Source of the DNA: Streptomyces glaucescens
GTDB taxonomy: Bacteria > Actinomycetota > Actinomycetes > Streptomycetales > Streptomycetaceae
DNA: 64,000 nt
Reading direction: 5' to 3'
Assembly (NCBI RefSeq): GCF_000761215.1
Contig: NZ_CP009438.1
Coordinates: 1,206,001 to 1,270,000, forward strand
Shown here one piece after another: positions 33,422 to 41,219 of this stretch. Position numbers and translations under genes: made by a program. Under the pieces are notes generated by a model, which was not told the DNA's origin, made no database searches, and was given only the letters and a program-made list of their open reading frames with translations. How positions within the stretch are numbered: the stretch's first letter is position 1; each line of letters begins with the position of its first letter.

Positions 33422-34426
33422 TCAGGCGGTCGTGCCGCGCGCGGACAGCTCCCGCTCCGCGCCACCGCCCGCGACCGGCTCGGAGCCGTTTCCCGCGGGC
33501 GCCGAGGACTGCGCGATGAACGCGCCGACCAGCACCACGGCGCCGCCCGCGATCTGCGGCAGCGACAGGTGCTCGCCGAGCAGCACCCAGGCCAGCACGG
33601 TGGCGATCACCGCTTCCAGGCAGGCCACGACGCCGGCGACCTGCGGCGAGAGCCGGCGTACGGCGAGCACGCCGGTGACGTACGCCACGACCGTGGCGAC
33701 GAGAACGATCCAGCCGAGCAGCAGCCAGGCCGCGACCGGGGTGCCGTCCATGCGCGCGGTGCCGGTGAGCACCGACCAGTCCATGTTCCAGGGCCGGGCC
33801 ACGGCGGTCAGCACGGCGGCGCCGACCAGCAGGCCGTACGCGATCACGCCGAGCGGGTCGGGGGCGCCGTCACCGGAGTCGCTGCCCTGGTCGGAGAGGA
33901 CGAAGTAGCCGACCTGGCAGCAGGCGGCGCCGAGCGCGAGCAGCAGGCCGAGCGCGTCGAAGCCGAGCCCCGACCACACCTCCACGACACAGGCGAGCCC
34001 GCCCACCGCGAGGACCACTCCGAGCGCGGCGGCCCGGGTCACCGGCCTCCGCTGCACGAACCGCACCCAGCCGAGCACGAGCGCGGGCGCCAGGTACTCG
34101 ACGAGCAGCGCCACGCCGACGGGGATGCGGGAGATCGCGGCGAAGTAGCAGGCCTGCACACCGGCGACGGCGAGCAGCCCGAACCCGGCGAGCAGCGCGG
34201 GACGGCGGCGCAGCAGCGCGCGGTGCCGCACGGCGAGCGGCGACATCACCAGGGCGGCCCCGGCGACCCGCAGCCACACCACGTGCAGCGGGTCGAGCCC
34301 GGCTTCGATCAGCGGTTTGGCCGCGACCCCCGAACCGCCGAACGCGACGGCCGACGCGAGCGCGAGACCGAGCCCGAAGCCCTTCCCGCGGCTGCCCTTG
34401 ATGGTTTCCGACGTATGCACCGGCAC
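33422..34426 (-). CDS. EamA/DMT family transporter
   Basis: A 334-residue membrane protein with ten hydrophobic helices. The first EamA half opens with LALASAVAFGGSGVAAKPL and the second with GVVACLEAVIATVLAWVLLGE, the family's best-conserved block. The substrate is unknown; RhaT/DMT members export metabolites. It is not near the other EamA gene in sequence type, so they are separate paralogues. Confidence 0.85.
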   Translation of the reverse strand: MPVHTSETIKGSRGKGFGLGLALASAVAFGGSGVAAKPLIEAGLDPLHVVWLRVAGAALVMSPLAVRHRALLRRRPALLAGFGLLAVAGVQACYFAAISRIPVGVALLVEYLAPALVLGWVRFVQRRPVTRAAALGVVLAVGGLACVVEVWSGLGFDALGLLLALGAACCQVGYFVLSDQGSDSGDGAPDPLGVIAYGLLVGAAVLTAVARPWNMDWSVLTGTARMDGTPVAAWLLLGWIVLVATVVAYVTGVLAVRRLSPQVAGVVACLEAVIATVLAWVLLGEHLSLPQIAGGAVVLVGAFIAQSSAPAGNGSEPVAGGGAERELSARGTTA

Positions 34427-34486
34427 ATGATGACAGGGGACGACATGAGCGTCACCCCTGATGACACCTGTCTCACCGGCTGGACC

Positions 34487-35101
34487 TCAGCGCCCCGTCC
34501 CGCTCCCCGCGGCGTAGCCGCCCGAAGGGTGCGAGGACGGCGGGCGACGCGCGTGCCGTGGGGGCTCCTGCCGCGGCCGGGCGCCGGCCTCCGGACCGTC
34601 GATCCGCGCGCGCAGCCCGGCCACGTCGATCCCGGCCCGGCCCAGCACCTCGACCGCCCGCGACTCGGCGGCCGCGACGATCCCGGCGAGCAGATCCGTC
34701 CCGCGCGCCCGGGCCTCCCCGCGCCGCCCGGCCCGCGCACGGGCGTACGACAGCGCGGCCGCGGCCACCGGTGAACAGCCCTCGGCCGCGGACACCGCGG
34801 GGGCGCCGGAGTCCTCGACGCTGCCCTGCCAGCGCAGGCCGTAGCCGATGCTGCGCTGCACCAGGTACCCGAGCAGTCGGGCGAGCCGCGGTCCGCCGTC
34901 GAGGACCGCCCGGACCTCGGGGTCGTGCTCCAGCAGCGAGTGGAGCAGGTGGGCGGTGTCGATCTGCCGGTCCCCGTCCCGCACGGCCCGGCGGCGGGCG
35001 GCGGCGAGCACCGGTGCCGGCCCGGTGCAGGGCTCGGCATCGTCGTCCACGCGACGGGCGGCGCGGTCGCGGACCGGCGGCCGGGGGATGGGAGGGTACA
35101 C
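34487..35101 (-). CDS. Clp N-terminal (ClpR) domain protein
   Basis: A 204-residue protein with a single Clp repeat-like N-domain: VLAAARRRAVRDGDRQIDTAHLLHSLLEHDPEVRAVL, then LSYARARAGRRGEARARGTDLLAGIVAAAESRAVEVLGRAG. No AAA+ ATPase domain is present. Such stand-alone ClpN-like proteins may act as adaptors or stress proteins. The start GTG at 35101 is uncertain. It is followed by an EamA transporter and preceded by a PadR gene on the same strand. Confidence 0.7.
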   Translation of the reverse strand: MYPPIPRPPVRDRAARRVDDDAEPCTGPAPVLAAARRRAVRDGDRQIDTAHLLHSLLEHDPEVRAVLDGGPRLARLLGYLVQRSIGYGLRWQGSVEDSGAPAVSAAEGCSPVAAAALSYARARAGRRGEARARGTDLLAGIVAAAESRAVEVLGRAGIDVAGLRARIDGPEAGARPRQEPPRHARRPPSSHPSGGYAAGSGTGR

Positions 35102-35285
35102 ATCCCCACCCCATCAGCCCGCGGGGAACAGGGCATCCCCGCCGAGACGCATCTTCACGTCCCGCACCGAGCGGACGCACCCGGCCGGGATCTCCTCCTC
35201 AGGGAGGAGATGAGGTCGTAGGTGCCGTCGAGGCGCGCGCCGCCCTGCCCGCCCCCCGCGAGGACCGGTCTCCACCCTGGGGGGG

Positions 35286-35921
35286 TCAGTCCTCGTCGGC
35301 GAGGATCAGATACAGCTTCTTGCGGGCGTCGTTGATGACCCCGAGCGCCTTCTCGCGCTGTTCGGCGGTGCCGGTCTTCCAGACCTGGCCGAAGGCCTCC
35401 ATCAGGCCGAACCCGGCCTGGCGGATGTCGTTCAGCGCCTCCCAGTCGACCCCGCGCGAGGCCTCCTCCCAGGGGGCGTCCGGGCCTTCCCCGGCCGCCG
35501 TGCGGCCCGCCTCGGTGAGCGCGAAGAGCTTCTTGCCGCCCTCGCTCTCGCTGGAGATCAGCCCCTCGTCCTCCAGCAGCTGGAGGGTGGGGTAGACCGA
35601 GCCGGGGCTGGGCTTCCAGGCCCCGCCGCTGCGCTCGGCGATCTCCTGGATCATCTCGTAGCCGTGCATCGGCCGGTCCCTCAGCAGGGCCAGGATCGAG
35701 GCCCGCACATCGCCCCGCCGTGCCCTGCCGCGCGGTCCGCCGCGCCCGCGCGGGCCCCAGGGCCCGCCGCCGAAACCGTGCCCGCCGAAGCCGGGGCCGC
35801 CCGGCCCGAAGGGACCGAAGGCGGCGCGCCGGCCTTCGAAGCCCCCGCCGGCGCCACCGGACTGACCCCGGCCGGGCCGGCCGGAACCACCGTGTCCACG
35901 CTCGAATCCGTGGGAACGCAT
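35286..35921 (-). CDS. PadR family transcriptional regulator
   Basis: A 211-residue PadR. The N-terminal 60 residues are a Gly/Arg/Pro-rich tail (GFGGHGFGGGPWGPRGRGG). The winged-helix core is RASILALLRDRPMHGYEMIQEIAERSGGAWKPSPGSVYPTLQLLEDEGLI, followed by a helical dimer arm. The Gly-rich tail is common in actinobacterial PadR proteins. An inverted repeat upstream suggests autoregulation. Likely start at ATG 35921; an in-frame start slightly upstream at 35930 is an alternative. Confidence 0.83.
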   Translation of the reverse strand: MRSHGFERGHGGSGRPGRGQSGGAGGGFEGRRAAFGPFGPGGPGFGGHGFGGGPWGPRGRGGPRGRARRGDVRASILALLRDRPMHGYEMIQEIAERSGGAWKPSPGSVYPTLQLLEDEGLISSESEGGKKLFALTEAGRTAAGEGPDAPWEEASRGVDWEALNDIRQAGFGLMEAFGQVWKTGTAEQREKALGVINDARKKLYLILADED

Positions 35922-35975
35922 GACGATCACTCCATCTCCACTGTCGATCATCCGTGCAGTCATTGAACTGTCGCG

Positions 35976-36005
35976 TATCGTTCGCGATGCTTCAACGATA
36001 TATCG
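35976..36005. promoter_or_regulatory. Inverted repeat upstream of the padR gene
   Basis: TATCGTT (35976-35982) and AACGATA (35994-36000) form an inverted repeat with an 11-bp spacer, and the overlapping CGATATATCG (35996-36005) is a perfect palindrome. They lie 55-84 bp upstream of the padR start, in its promoter region. Confidence 0.5.
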
Positions 36006-36126
36006 GGAACGAGGTCGCGACAAGCCCTCTCCCCCGGGTTTCCCGCGGCCCGGCGCACGGAAAATGGGGCCAGGACTCGCGAATTGGCCGTGGCCTGCGG
36101 CTTTGCCGGGCCCCTAGCGTCCAGGC

Positions 36127-36936
36127 ATGCGGATTCGAATCGTCGACGCCTTCACCGACCGGCCCTTCGCCGGCAACCCGGCCGGGGTCCTGCTCCTCGA
36201 CGCCTTCCCGGACGACACCTGGCTCCAGAACGTGGCCATGGAGGTCAACCACGCCGAGACCGCCTTCGCCCACCGGCTGCCCGGGGGCGGCGAGGCCGAC
36301 TGGGCGCTGCGCTGGTTCACCCCCGTCGCCGAGGTCGACATGTGCGGCCACGCCACCCTCGCCACCGCCCACGTCCTGCGCAGCACCGGCGCCCACGAGG
36401 GCCCCGTGCGGTTCGCCACCCGCAGCGGCGTCCTCATCGCAACGCCCCGGGAGGACGGTTCGATCACCCTGGACTTCCCCACCGCCCCGCTCACCCGCGT
36501 CGACGTCCCGCACGGGGTCGCGGGCGCCCTGGGCGCGGTGCCGAGCACGGTCTACGACACCGGCCCCCACGTCGGCGACCTGCTGCTGGAACTCGCCGAC
36601 GAGAAGACGGTCCACGCTCTGGCACCGGACCACAAGGCGCTCGCCGCGTTCTCCCGGCGCGGCATCATCGCCACCGCCCGCGCCGAGGACCCGGCCCGCG
36701 GGTACGACTTCGTCTCGCGCTGCTTCTTCCCGAACGTCGGCATCGACGAGGACCCGGTGACCGGCAGCGCCCACACCGCGCTCGCGCCGTTCTGGTCCGA
36801 GCGCCTCGGCCGCACCGCCCTCACCGGCCTCCAGGCCTCCCCGCGCTCCGGACGCGTCCAGGTCGAACTGCGCGGCGACCGCACGCTGCTGAGCGGCAAC
36901 GCGGTGACGGTGATCGAGGGGGAACTGCGCGCGTGA
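36127..36936 (+). CDS. PhzF family isomerase-like protein
   Basis: A 269-residue PhzF-type protein with the two-half diaminopimelate-epimerase fold. The catalytic Glu is in NHAETAF near residue 45, and DMCGHATLATAHVL and GIDEDPVTGSAHTAL are the family blocks. PhzF is known from phenazine synthesis, but most family members are stand-alone and unassigned. There is no other phenazine gene here. TAGCGT (36115-36120) ends 6 bases before the ATG, so it is likely leaderless. Its stop lies in the arm of a large hairpin shared with the convergent CPBP gene. Confidence 0.83.
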   Translation: MRIRIVDAFTDRPFAGNPAGVLLLDAFPDDTWLQNVAMEVNHAETAFAHRLPGGGEADWALRWFTPVAEVDMCGHATLATAHVLRSTGAHEGPVRFATRSGVLIATPREDGSITLDFPTAPLTRVDVPHGVAGALGAVPSTVYDTGPHVGDLLLELADEKTVHALAPDHKALAAFSRRGIIATARAEDPARGYDFVSRCFFPNVGIDEDPVTGSAHTALAPFWSERLGRTALTGLQASPRSGRVQVELRGDRTLLSGNAVTVIEGELRA

Positions 36937-36994
36937 GCACGTCAGGAGGGGCCGTACGACACCCTCGTACGGCCCCTCCTGACGTGCTCACGCG
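36930..36994. terminator. 30-bp perfect bidirectional hairpin between convergent genes
   Basis: 36930-36959 pairs perfectly with 36965-36994 (30 bp) around the 5-base loop CACCC. Both stop codons lie in it: phzF TGA (36934-36936) and CPBP TGA (36988-36990). Each gene ends GCG-TGA, a consequence of the shared arms. It would terminate both genes. Confidence 0.85.
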
Positions 36995-37800
36995 GTCGGC
37001 AGCCAGCCGACCTTGCCCGCCAGCAGCGCGTAGCCCACGAACGCCCCGATGTCGAGCAGCGAGTGCGCCACCACGAGCGGCCCCACCCGTCCCCAGCGGC
37101 GGTAGAGGTGGACGAAGACCACGCCCATCACCAGGTTGCCGATGAAGCCGCCGATCCCCTGATAGAGGTGGTACGAGCCGCGCAGCACCGAACTGGCCAT
37201 CAACGCGCTGCCGGGCGACCAGCCGAGCTGGCCGAGCCGGCGCAGCAGGTAGCCGACGACGATGACCTCCTCCACCACGGCGTTCTGCAGCGCCGAGAGG
37301 ATCAGCACGGGGAACTTCCACCACACGTCGGGCAGCGCCTCGGGCACCACGGTGAGGTTGAAGCCGAGGCCGCGGGCGGCGAGGTAGAAGGCGATGCCGG
37401 TGCTGCCGATCACCGCGGCGAGGGCGGCCCCGCGACCCAGGTCGGGCCAGGGCCGGGAACGGTCGAAGCCGAGGGTGCGCAGGCTCTGCCGCTCACGCAT
37501 CAGGAAGTGGGCGACGAGAGCGACCGGCACCAGCGCCGTCGTGATCCCGAAGAGCTGCCAGGCCAGGTCGAGCCAGGGGCGGCCCGGCGCCGCCGAGGCG
37601 TTCAGCGTGGCGGCCTGGTCCTTCAGCCCGCCCGGCCTGGTGACCGAGCCGACGAAGCTGATCAGAGCCGAGACGCCGCTGGCACCCAGCGAGAGCGCCA
37701 GCACCAGCACCGTCTCGTCCCGCAGCACCCGCCGTCCGGGCCGCTCCTCCGACGAGGACCCAGCCACCGCACCCGCCTCGCCGCGCACCCTGCCTCCCAC
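36988..37800 (-). CDS. CPBP (CAAX-like) intramembrane metalloprotease
   Basis: A 270-residue membrane protein with about eight hydrophobic segments. The CPBP active-site motifs are EE at 177-178 (VVEEVIVVGYLL; the third-position Arg of EExxxR is absent), H211 (RGSYHLYQG) and H246 (VVAHSLLD). Such glutamic proteases/zinc metalloproteases process prenylated or bacteriocin peptides and act in immunity or regulation. The substrate is unknown. A 30-bp hairpin ends it together with phzF. Confidence 0.8.
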   Translation of the reverse strand: MGGRVRGEAGAVAGSSSEERPGRRVLRDETVLVLALSLGASGVSALISFVGSVTRPGGLKDQAATLNASAAPGRPWLDLAWQLFGITTALVPVALVAHFLMRERQSLRTLGFDRSRPWPDLGRGAALAAVIGSTGIAFYLAARGLGFNLTVVPEALPDVWWKFPVLILSALQNAVVEEVIVVGYLLRRLGQLGWSPGSALMASSVLRGSYHLYQGIGGFIGNLVMGVVFVHLYRRWGRVGPLVVAHSLLDIGAFVGYALLAGKVGWLPTA

Positions 37801-37891
37801 CGCCTCACGACAGATCCGGGACAGAGCTTACGAACTGGGTCCGCCGCGAGGCCCCGCGCCCCCGGACGGCGGGTGCGGCCGTGCCCTCACC

Positions 37892-39409
37892 TCACGCCGT
37901 CCCCACCTTCTCCGGAACCCCCACCGGCCACAGGTGCACCGGCTCGTCCGTGCGCATCAGCTCCGCGTACCGCCGCGTCGTCGCGGCCAGCGCCGCGTCC
38001 CTGGACAGCCCGGCCTCCAGCGCCCGGTGGAACGTCTCGACCTGCCAGGACGCCCCGTTCACCCGTCGCCGGCAGCGCTCGTCGATGACCCCGAGGTAGA
38101 AGTCCCGGTCCGCCGCCTCCACGCCCCAGGCGTCGAGCCCCGCCTCGGCCAGCGGCAGCAGTTCGTCGCGGACCAGGGTCACGGCGTCCGTCTCGGCGAG
38201 CCCGCCGTGCCGGCCGCGCCGCGGCCAGACCAGCCGTGCGTCGATGCCGTACCGGCAGGCCGCGTCGAAGTTGGCGGACGCCGTCTCGAACGGCATCCGG
38301 GTCCACACGGGCCGCGGTTCCTCGGCCAGCGCCCGGACCAGTCCGTAGTAAAAGACCGCGTTGGCGACGACGTCCGTCACCGTGGGCCCGGCCGGCAGCA
38401 CCCGGTTCTCCACCCGCAGATGCGGAACCCCGTCGGCGACGTCGTACACCGGCCGGTTCCAGCGGTAGACGGTGCCGTTGTGCAGCACCAGCTCGCCGAG
38501 CCTGGGCACCTCGCCCGCGTCGAGGGCGGCCAGCGGGTCCTCGTCGTCACAGATCGGCAGCAGGGCCGGGAAGTACCGCAGGTTCTCCTCGAACAGGTCG
38601 TACGCCGAGGAGATCCACCGCTCCCCGAACCAGGTCCGCGGGCGCACGCCCTGCGCCTGGAGCTCGGGCGGCCGGGTGTCCGTGGACTGCTGGAACAGCG
38701 GCGGCCTGGACTCGCGCCACAGTTCGCGGCCGAACAGGAAGGGCGAGTTCGCCCCTACGGCGATCTGCGCGGCCGACGCCGCCTGCGCCGCGTTCCACAC
38801 GTCGGCGAACCGGCCCGGCGTGACCTGGAGGTGCAACTGCACGGAGGTGCAGGCGGCCTCGGGCGTGATGGACCGGGCGGTGCAGACGAGGTGCTCCACA
38901 CCTTCGATGTCGAGGGTGAAGTCCTCACCGCGCGCGGCCACGATCTGATCGTTGAGCAGCGTGTAACGGTCGACGTCGGAGAGGTTGGAGGAGACCAGGT
39001 CGTCACGCTCCAGCGTCGGCAGAATACCGATCATCACGATTCCCGCGTCGACCTCTTCGGCCTTCCGGTGAGCATATGCCAGCGAGGTGCGGAGTTCTTC
39101 GGCAAGTCGGTCGAATACCCGCCCGCCCAGCGGGTGCGGGGTTATGTTGACCTCCAGGTTGAACATGGCGAGTTCTGTCTGGAAATCACGACTGGCGATC
39201 CTTTCGAGAACTTGACCGTTCAGCATTCTCGGCATGCCGTCGGCGCCCGCGAGATTCAGCTCGATCTCCAGGCCCATGAGATTCTTCGGCCGGTCGAACC
39301 GCTTCTCCTCCAGGAGTCGCTCCAGGCCCTTCAGGCACTTCTGGAGCTTGTCGCGGTAGCGCTGCCGATCGGACAGGTCGAACGCGCCTGCCACGACCTT
39401 CTCCCCCAT
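37892..39409 (-). CDS. Glutamate-cysteine ligase family protein
   Basis: A 505-residue member of the GCS2-like glutamate-cysteine ligase family, typical length for the actinobacterial group. It has FDRPKNLMGLEIELNLAGADG near residues 40-60 (the conserved E-x-E metal ligands of the ATP-grasp-like fold), NLEVNITPHPLGG, and GDSANSPFLFGRELWRESR-like block. In actinomycetes such enzymes may make gamma-glutamyl compounds; ergothioneine EgtA is one member, but assignment needs comparison. Start ATG 39409 has GGAGGG upstream. It is 90 bp from the CPBP gene and is probably its own unit. Confidence 0.8.
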   Translation of the reverse strand: MGEKVVAGAFDLSDRQRYRDKLQKCLKGLERLLEEKRFDRPKNLMGLEIELNLAGADGMPRMLNGQVLERIASRDFQTELAMFNLEVNITPHPLGGRVFDRLAEELRTSLAYAHRKAEEVDAGIVMIGILPTLERDDLVSSNLSDVDRYTLLNDQIVAARGEDFTLDIEGVEHLVCTARSITPEAACTSVQLHLQVTPGRFADVWNAAQAASAAQIAVGANSPFLFGRELWRESRPPLFQQSTDTRPPELQAQGVRPRTWFGERWISSAYDLFEENLRYFPALLPICDDEDPLAALDAGEVPRLGELVLHNGTVYRWNRPVYDVADGVPHLRVENRVLPAGPTVTDVVANAVFYYGLVRALAEEPRPVWTRMPFETASANFDAACRYGIDARLVWPRRGRHGGLAETDAVTLVRDELLPLAEAGLDAWGVEAADRDFYLGVIDERCRRRVNGASWQVETFHRALEAGLSRDAALAATTRRYAELMRTDEPVHLWPVGVPEKVGTA

Positions 39410-39991
39410 CGAAGCGTCCCTCCTTCGGTGGGCGGGCCGGGCGGTCCGGCAACCGCCGATGTGCGGGTCAGGGTGGATGATGCCCAGCCGTTGCGATCCA
39501 TAACGTCCCCGGCCTGCGCCTCGGACGGCTACTCTGGTCACTCCGGCCCAGGATGATCGGCGGCACATTCCCCGGGCATGACGCCGGAAGCATTTTCCGC
39601 GCCGGTGTCCACTCGTGAAAAACGCCGACAAGAAACAGCCGACCGCGGCCTGCGCAGGGTGCGAGGTCAGCGGCGTGCGGTTGACCTGGAATCGGGAGGA
39701 TTCCGCGCGTATCATTGACCTCCCACCGGCTCAATTACTTCTTGCCGGGGTGCCCCGAATCAGCTAGCCGAAACACCGGGTGAACATCTGTCGTATAAAC
39801 TCCGCGCACAAGGCAGAGAAGGTTGGCGCCCGGTCGCCGGTGCCTGCCGTCGGCACTCACGGCAAGCCCTCACCCACCACGCCCTCCGGGCACAGACCCC
39901 GGCCCCCGCCTCTCTGACCTCGTGAGCTGACAGCGTCGTCCGCCCCAGCCCCCTCGCGTCACCGTGCCTGTCGAATGAGAGGCGACCCACC
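39410..39991. other. 582-bp gene-free divergent region
   Basis: Between the ligase gene and a divergent gene at 39992. No supported ORF. It is relatively AT-rich around 39600-39800 for this genome, with TATAAA at 39794-39799, a possible -10 for the plus-strand gene. The TATAAA lies about 190 bp before the ATG, so a long leader or another promoter is implied. Confidence 0.45.
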
Positions 39992-40594
39992 ATGCCGCTG
40001 CATGTCCCCCAGGCCCCCGCGCCCGCACTTCGCTCCGTCCTCACGGCACTCGGTTCCCCCACCGCCGTCCGCGAGGCCCGAACTCCCTCACTGCTCACCG
40101 CCCAGGGGCCCGTCACCCCCGAGCTGCCGCTGCCGGTGCACGTCCTCGACAGCGTCGGCGACCGGGGCGTTCCCGCCACCCGGCTCGCCGGCTGGCGCTT
40201 CCTGATCCGCTCCGGCGACCGCGCCGTGGCCGCGGCCGAGACCAGACTGACCCCGGACGGCTGGGCGTTCTCGCACTTCTTCGAGGGGCCGTACATCCGG
40301 TCCACCGAACTGGCGCTGCAGCAGGCCGAGACACTCACCCAGCCCTACCAGCCACGGCTGCTGTCCGTGCCGAGCCTGTACATGCTCACCCTCTGGCTGC
40401 ACGGCGACTGCGCCGCCGACGGGGCGACGGGCACGCCGGCGGCCACCGATCTGCTGGTGCCGCTGGCGCCCGCCCCGCCCGGCATCGCCGCCAGCCGCCC
40501 GCACCGCGTGGCCGAGCTGCTGCCGGTGCTGACCCTCCGGGCGGCTCCGGCGGCGCCGACGCCCCCGACACCACTGCTCGGCTCGCCGGCCTGA
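39992..40594 (+). CDS. Conserved hypothetical protein (200 aa)
   Basis: A 200-residue protein with no TM segment. Its centre has GWRFLIRSGDRAVAAAETRLTPDGWAFSHFFEGPYIRSTELALQQAETL, which looks like a compact alpha/beta domain; the tail is Ala/Pro-rich. I do not recognise the family. Ribosome site GAGAGG. A hairpin follows the stop. It lies in a divergent position to the ligase gene. Confidence 0.6.
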   Translation: MPLHVPQAPAPALRSVLTALGSPTAVREARTPSLLTAQGPVTPELPLPVHVLDSVGDRGVPATRLAGWRFLIRSGDRAVAAAETRLTPDGWAFSHFFEGPYIRSTELALQQAETLTQPYQPRLLSVPSLYMLTLWLHGDCAADGATGTPAATDLLVPLAPAPPGIAASRPHRVAELLPVLTLRAAPAAPTPPTPLLGSPA

Positions 40595-40615
40595 GGACCG
40601 GCCCCCGCGCACCCC

Positions 40616-40647
40616 GTGCCCCGCCGCGGAATCCCGTGGCGGGGCAC
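40616..40647 (+). terminator. Hairpin after the 39992 gene
   Basis: 10-bp stem GTGCCCCGCC (40616-40625) with GGCGGGGCAC (40638-40647) and an inner loop that may extend the stem, 22 bases past the stop. Confidence 0.6.
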
Positions 40648-40875
40648 GTCCGTTCGGGCACCCCCCGGCCGGACTAGCCCCTTCCGGCCATCCGAAACCA
40701 CCCAAAGGGACAGTGCAGTTGGGATGAACCGTCCGCGTGGGTGACGCGTCATGAACCAGTGAGAAGCGGTGCTGTGAAATCCCTGCGGATCGACGCCCGT
40801 GGGGCAACACTGGGGTTCCGACCGACTTATCCGACGGGGGCGGCAATGAAGAAGACCGAGCGAGAGATCCCGACC

Positions 40876-41082
40876 ATGTGCCAGCACCAGCCACCGTGCC
40901 CGACCGCCGACTCCGCCGACCGGGAATCCGCCCGTCTCGTGGCGCACCACCCGGAACAGGGATGGAGCCTGCTGTGCAACGGCGTCGTGCTCTTCGAGGA
41001 CACCGGTGAGCTCCTGCCGGACGGCCAGATCATCGCCCCGCACCGTCCGCTGGACACCCGCCACGTGATGACGGCCGCCTGA
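40876..41082 (+). CDS. DUF5999 small protein
   Basis: A 68-residue protein of the DUF5999 family, known from Streptomyces: MCQHQPPCPTAD opens it and HHPEQGWSLLCNGVVLFEDTGELLPDG is the core. Two Cys at the start and one in the core may bind metal. The function is unknown. ATG 40876 is the family's usual start; a longer start at 40846 adds ten residues. It is followed by a hairpin at 41098. Confidence 0.75.
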   Translation: MCQHQPPCPTADSADRESARLVAHHPEQGWSLLCNGVVLFEDTGELLPDGQIIAPHRPLDTRHVMTAA

Positions 41083-41097
41083 GCACCGCCGTACGGA

Positions 41098-41121
41098 GGG
41101 GCCGGTCCACGGACCGGCCCC
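41098..41121 (+). terminator. Hairpin after the DUF5999 gene
   Basis: 11-bp stem GGGGCCGGTCC (41098-41108) with GGACCGGCCCC (41111-41121) and a two-base spacer, 16 bases past the stop. Confidence 0.65.
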
Positions 41122-41172
41122 GCTGCGTGTCCGCCGCCGGCCGGGCCGCGGGCCCGTGTCGAACCCCCCGTC

Positions 41173-41219
41173 GCGCGGCACGTACGCGAACCCTCACGTG
41201 CGCGGCACGTACTCGAACC
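41173..41219. repeat. 27-bp tandem duplication spanning the GH43 stop codon
   Basis: 20-bp near-identical copies at 41173-41192 and 41200-41219 (1 mismatch), offset 27 bp. On the minus strand the second copy codes the last residues FEYVPR of the GH43 protein; the first copy, past the TGA, would code GFAYVPR in frame. So the C-terminus was duplicated and is truncated by the stop. Confidence 0.75.

Noticed and set aside
36127..36936. PhzF as evidence for a phenazine cluster
   Set aside because: PhzF-family proteins are common single genes; no phzA-G genes or other biosynthetic genes lie around it.
39410..39991. Small genes in the gap upstream of the ligase gene (for example 39468-39734 minus)
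   Set aside because: The frames lack ribosome sites and have no sequence features; codon use is not Streptomyces-like over their length.
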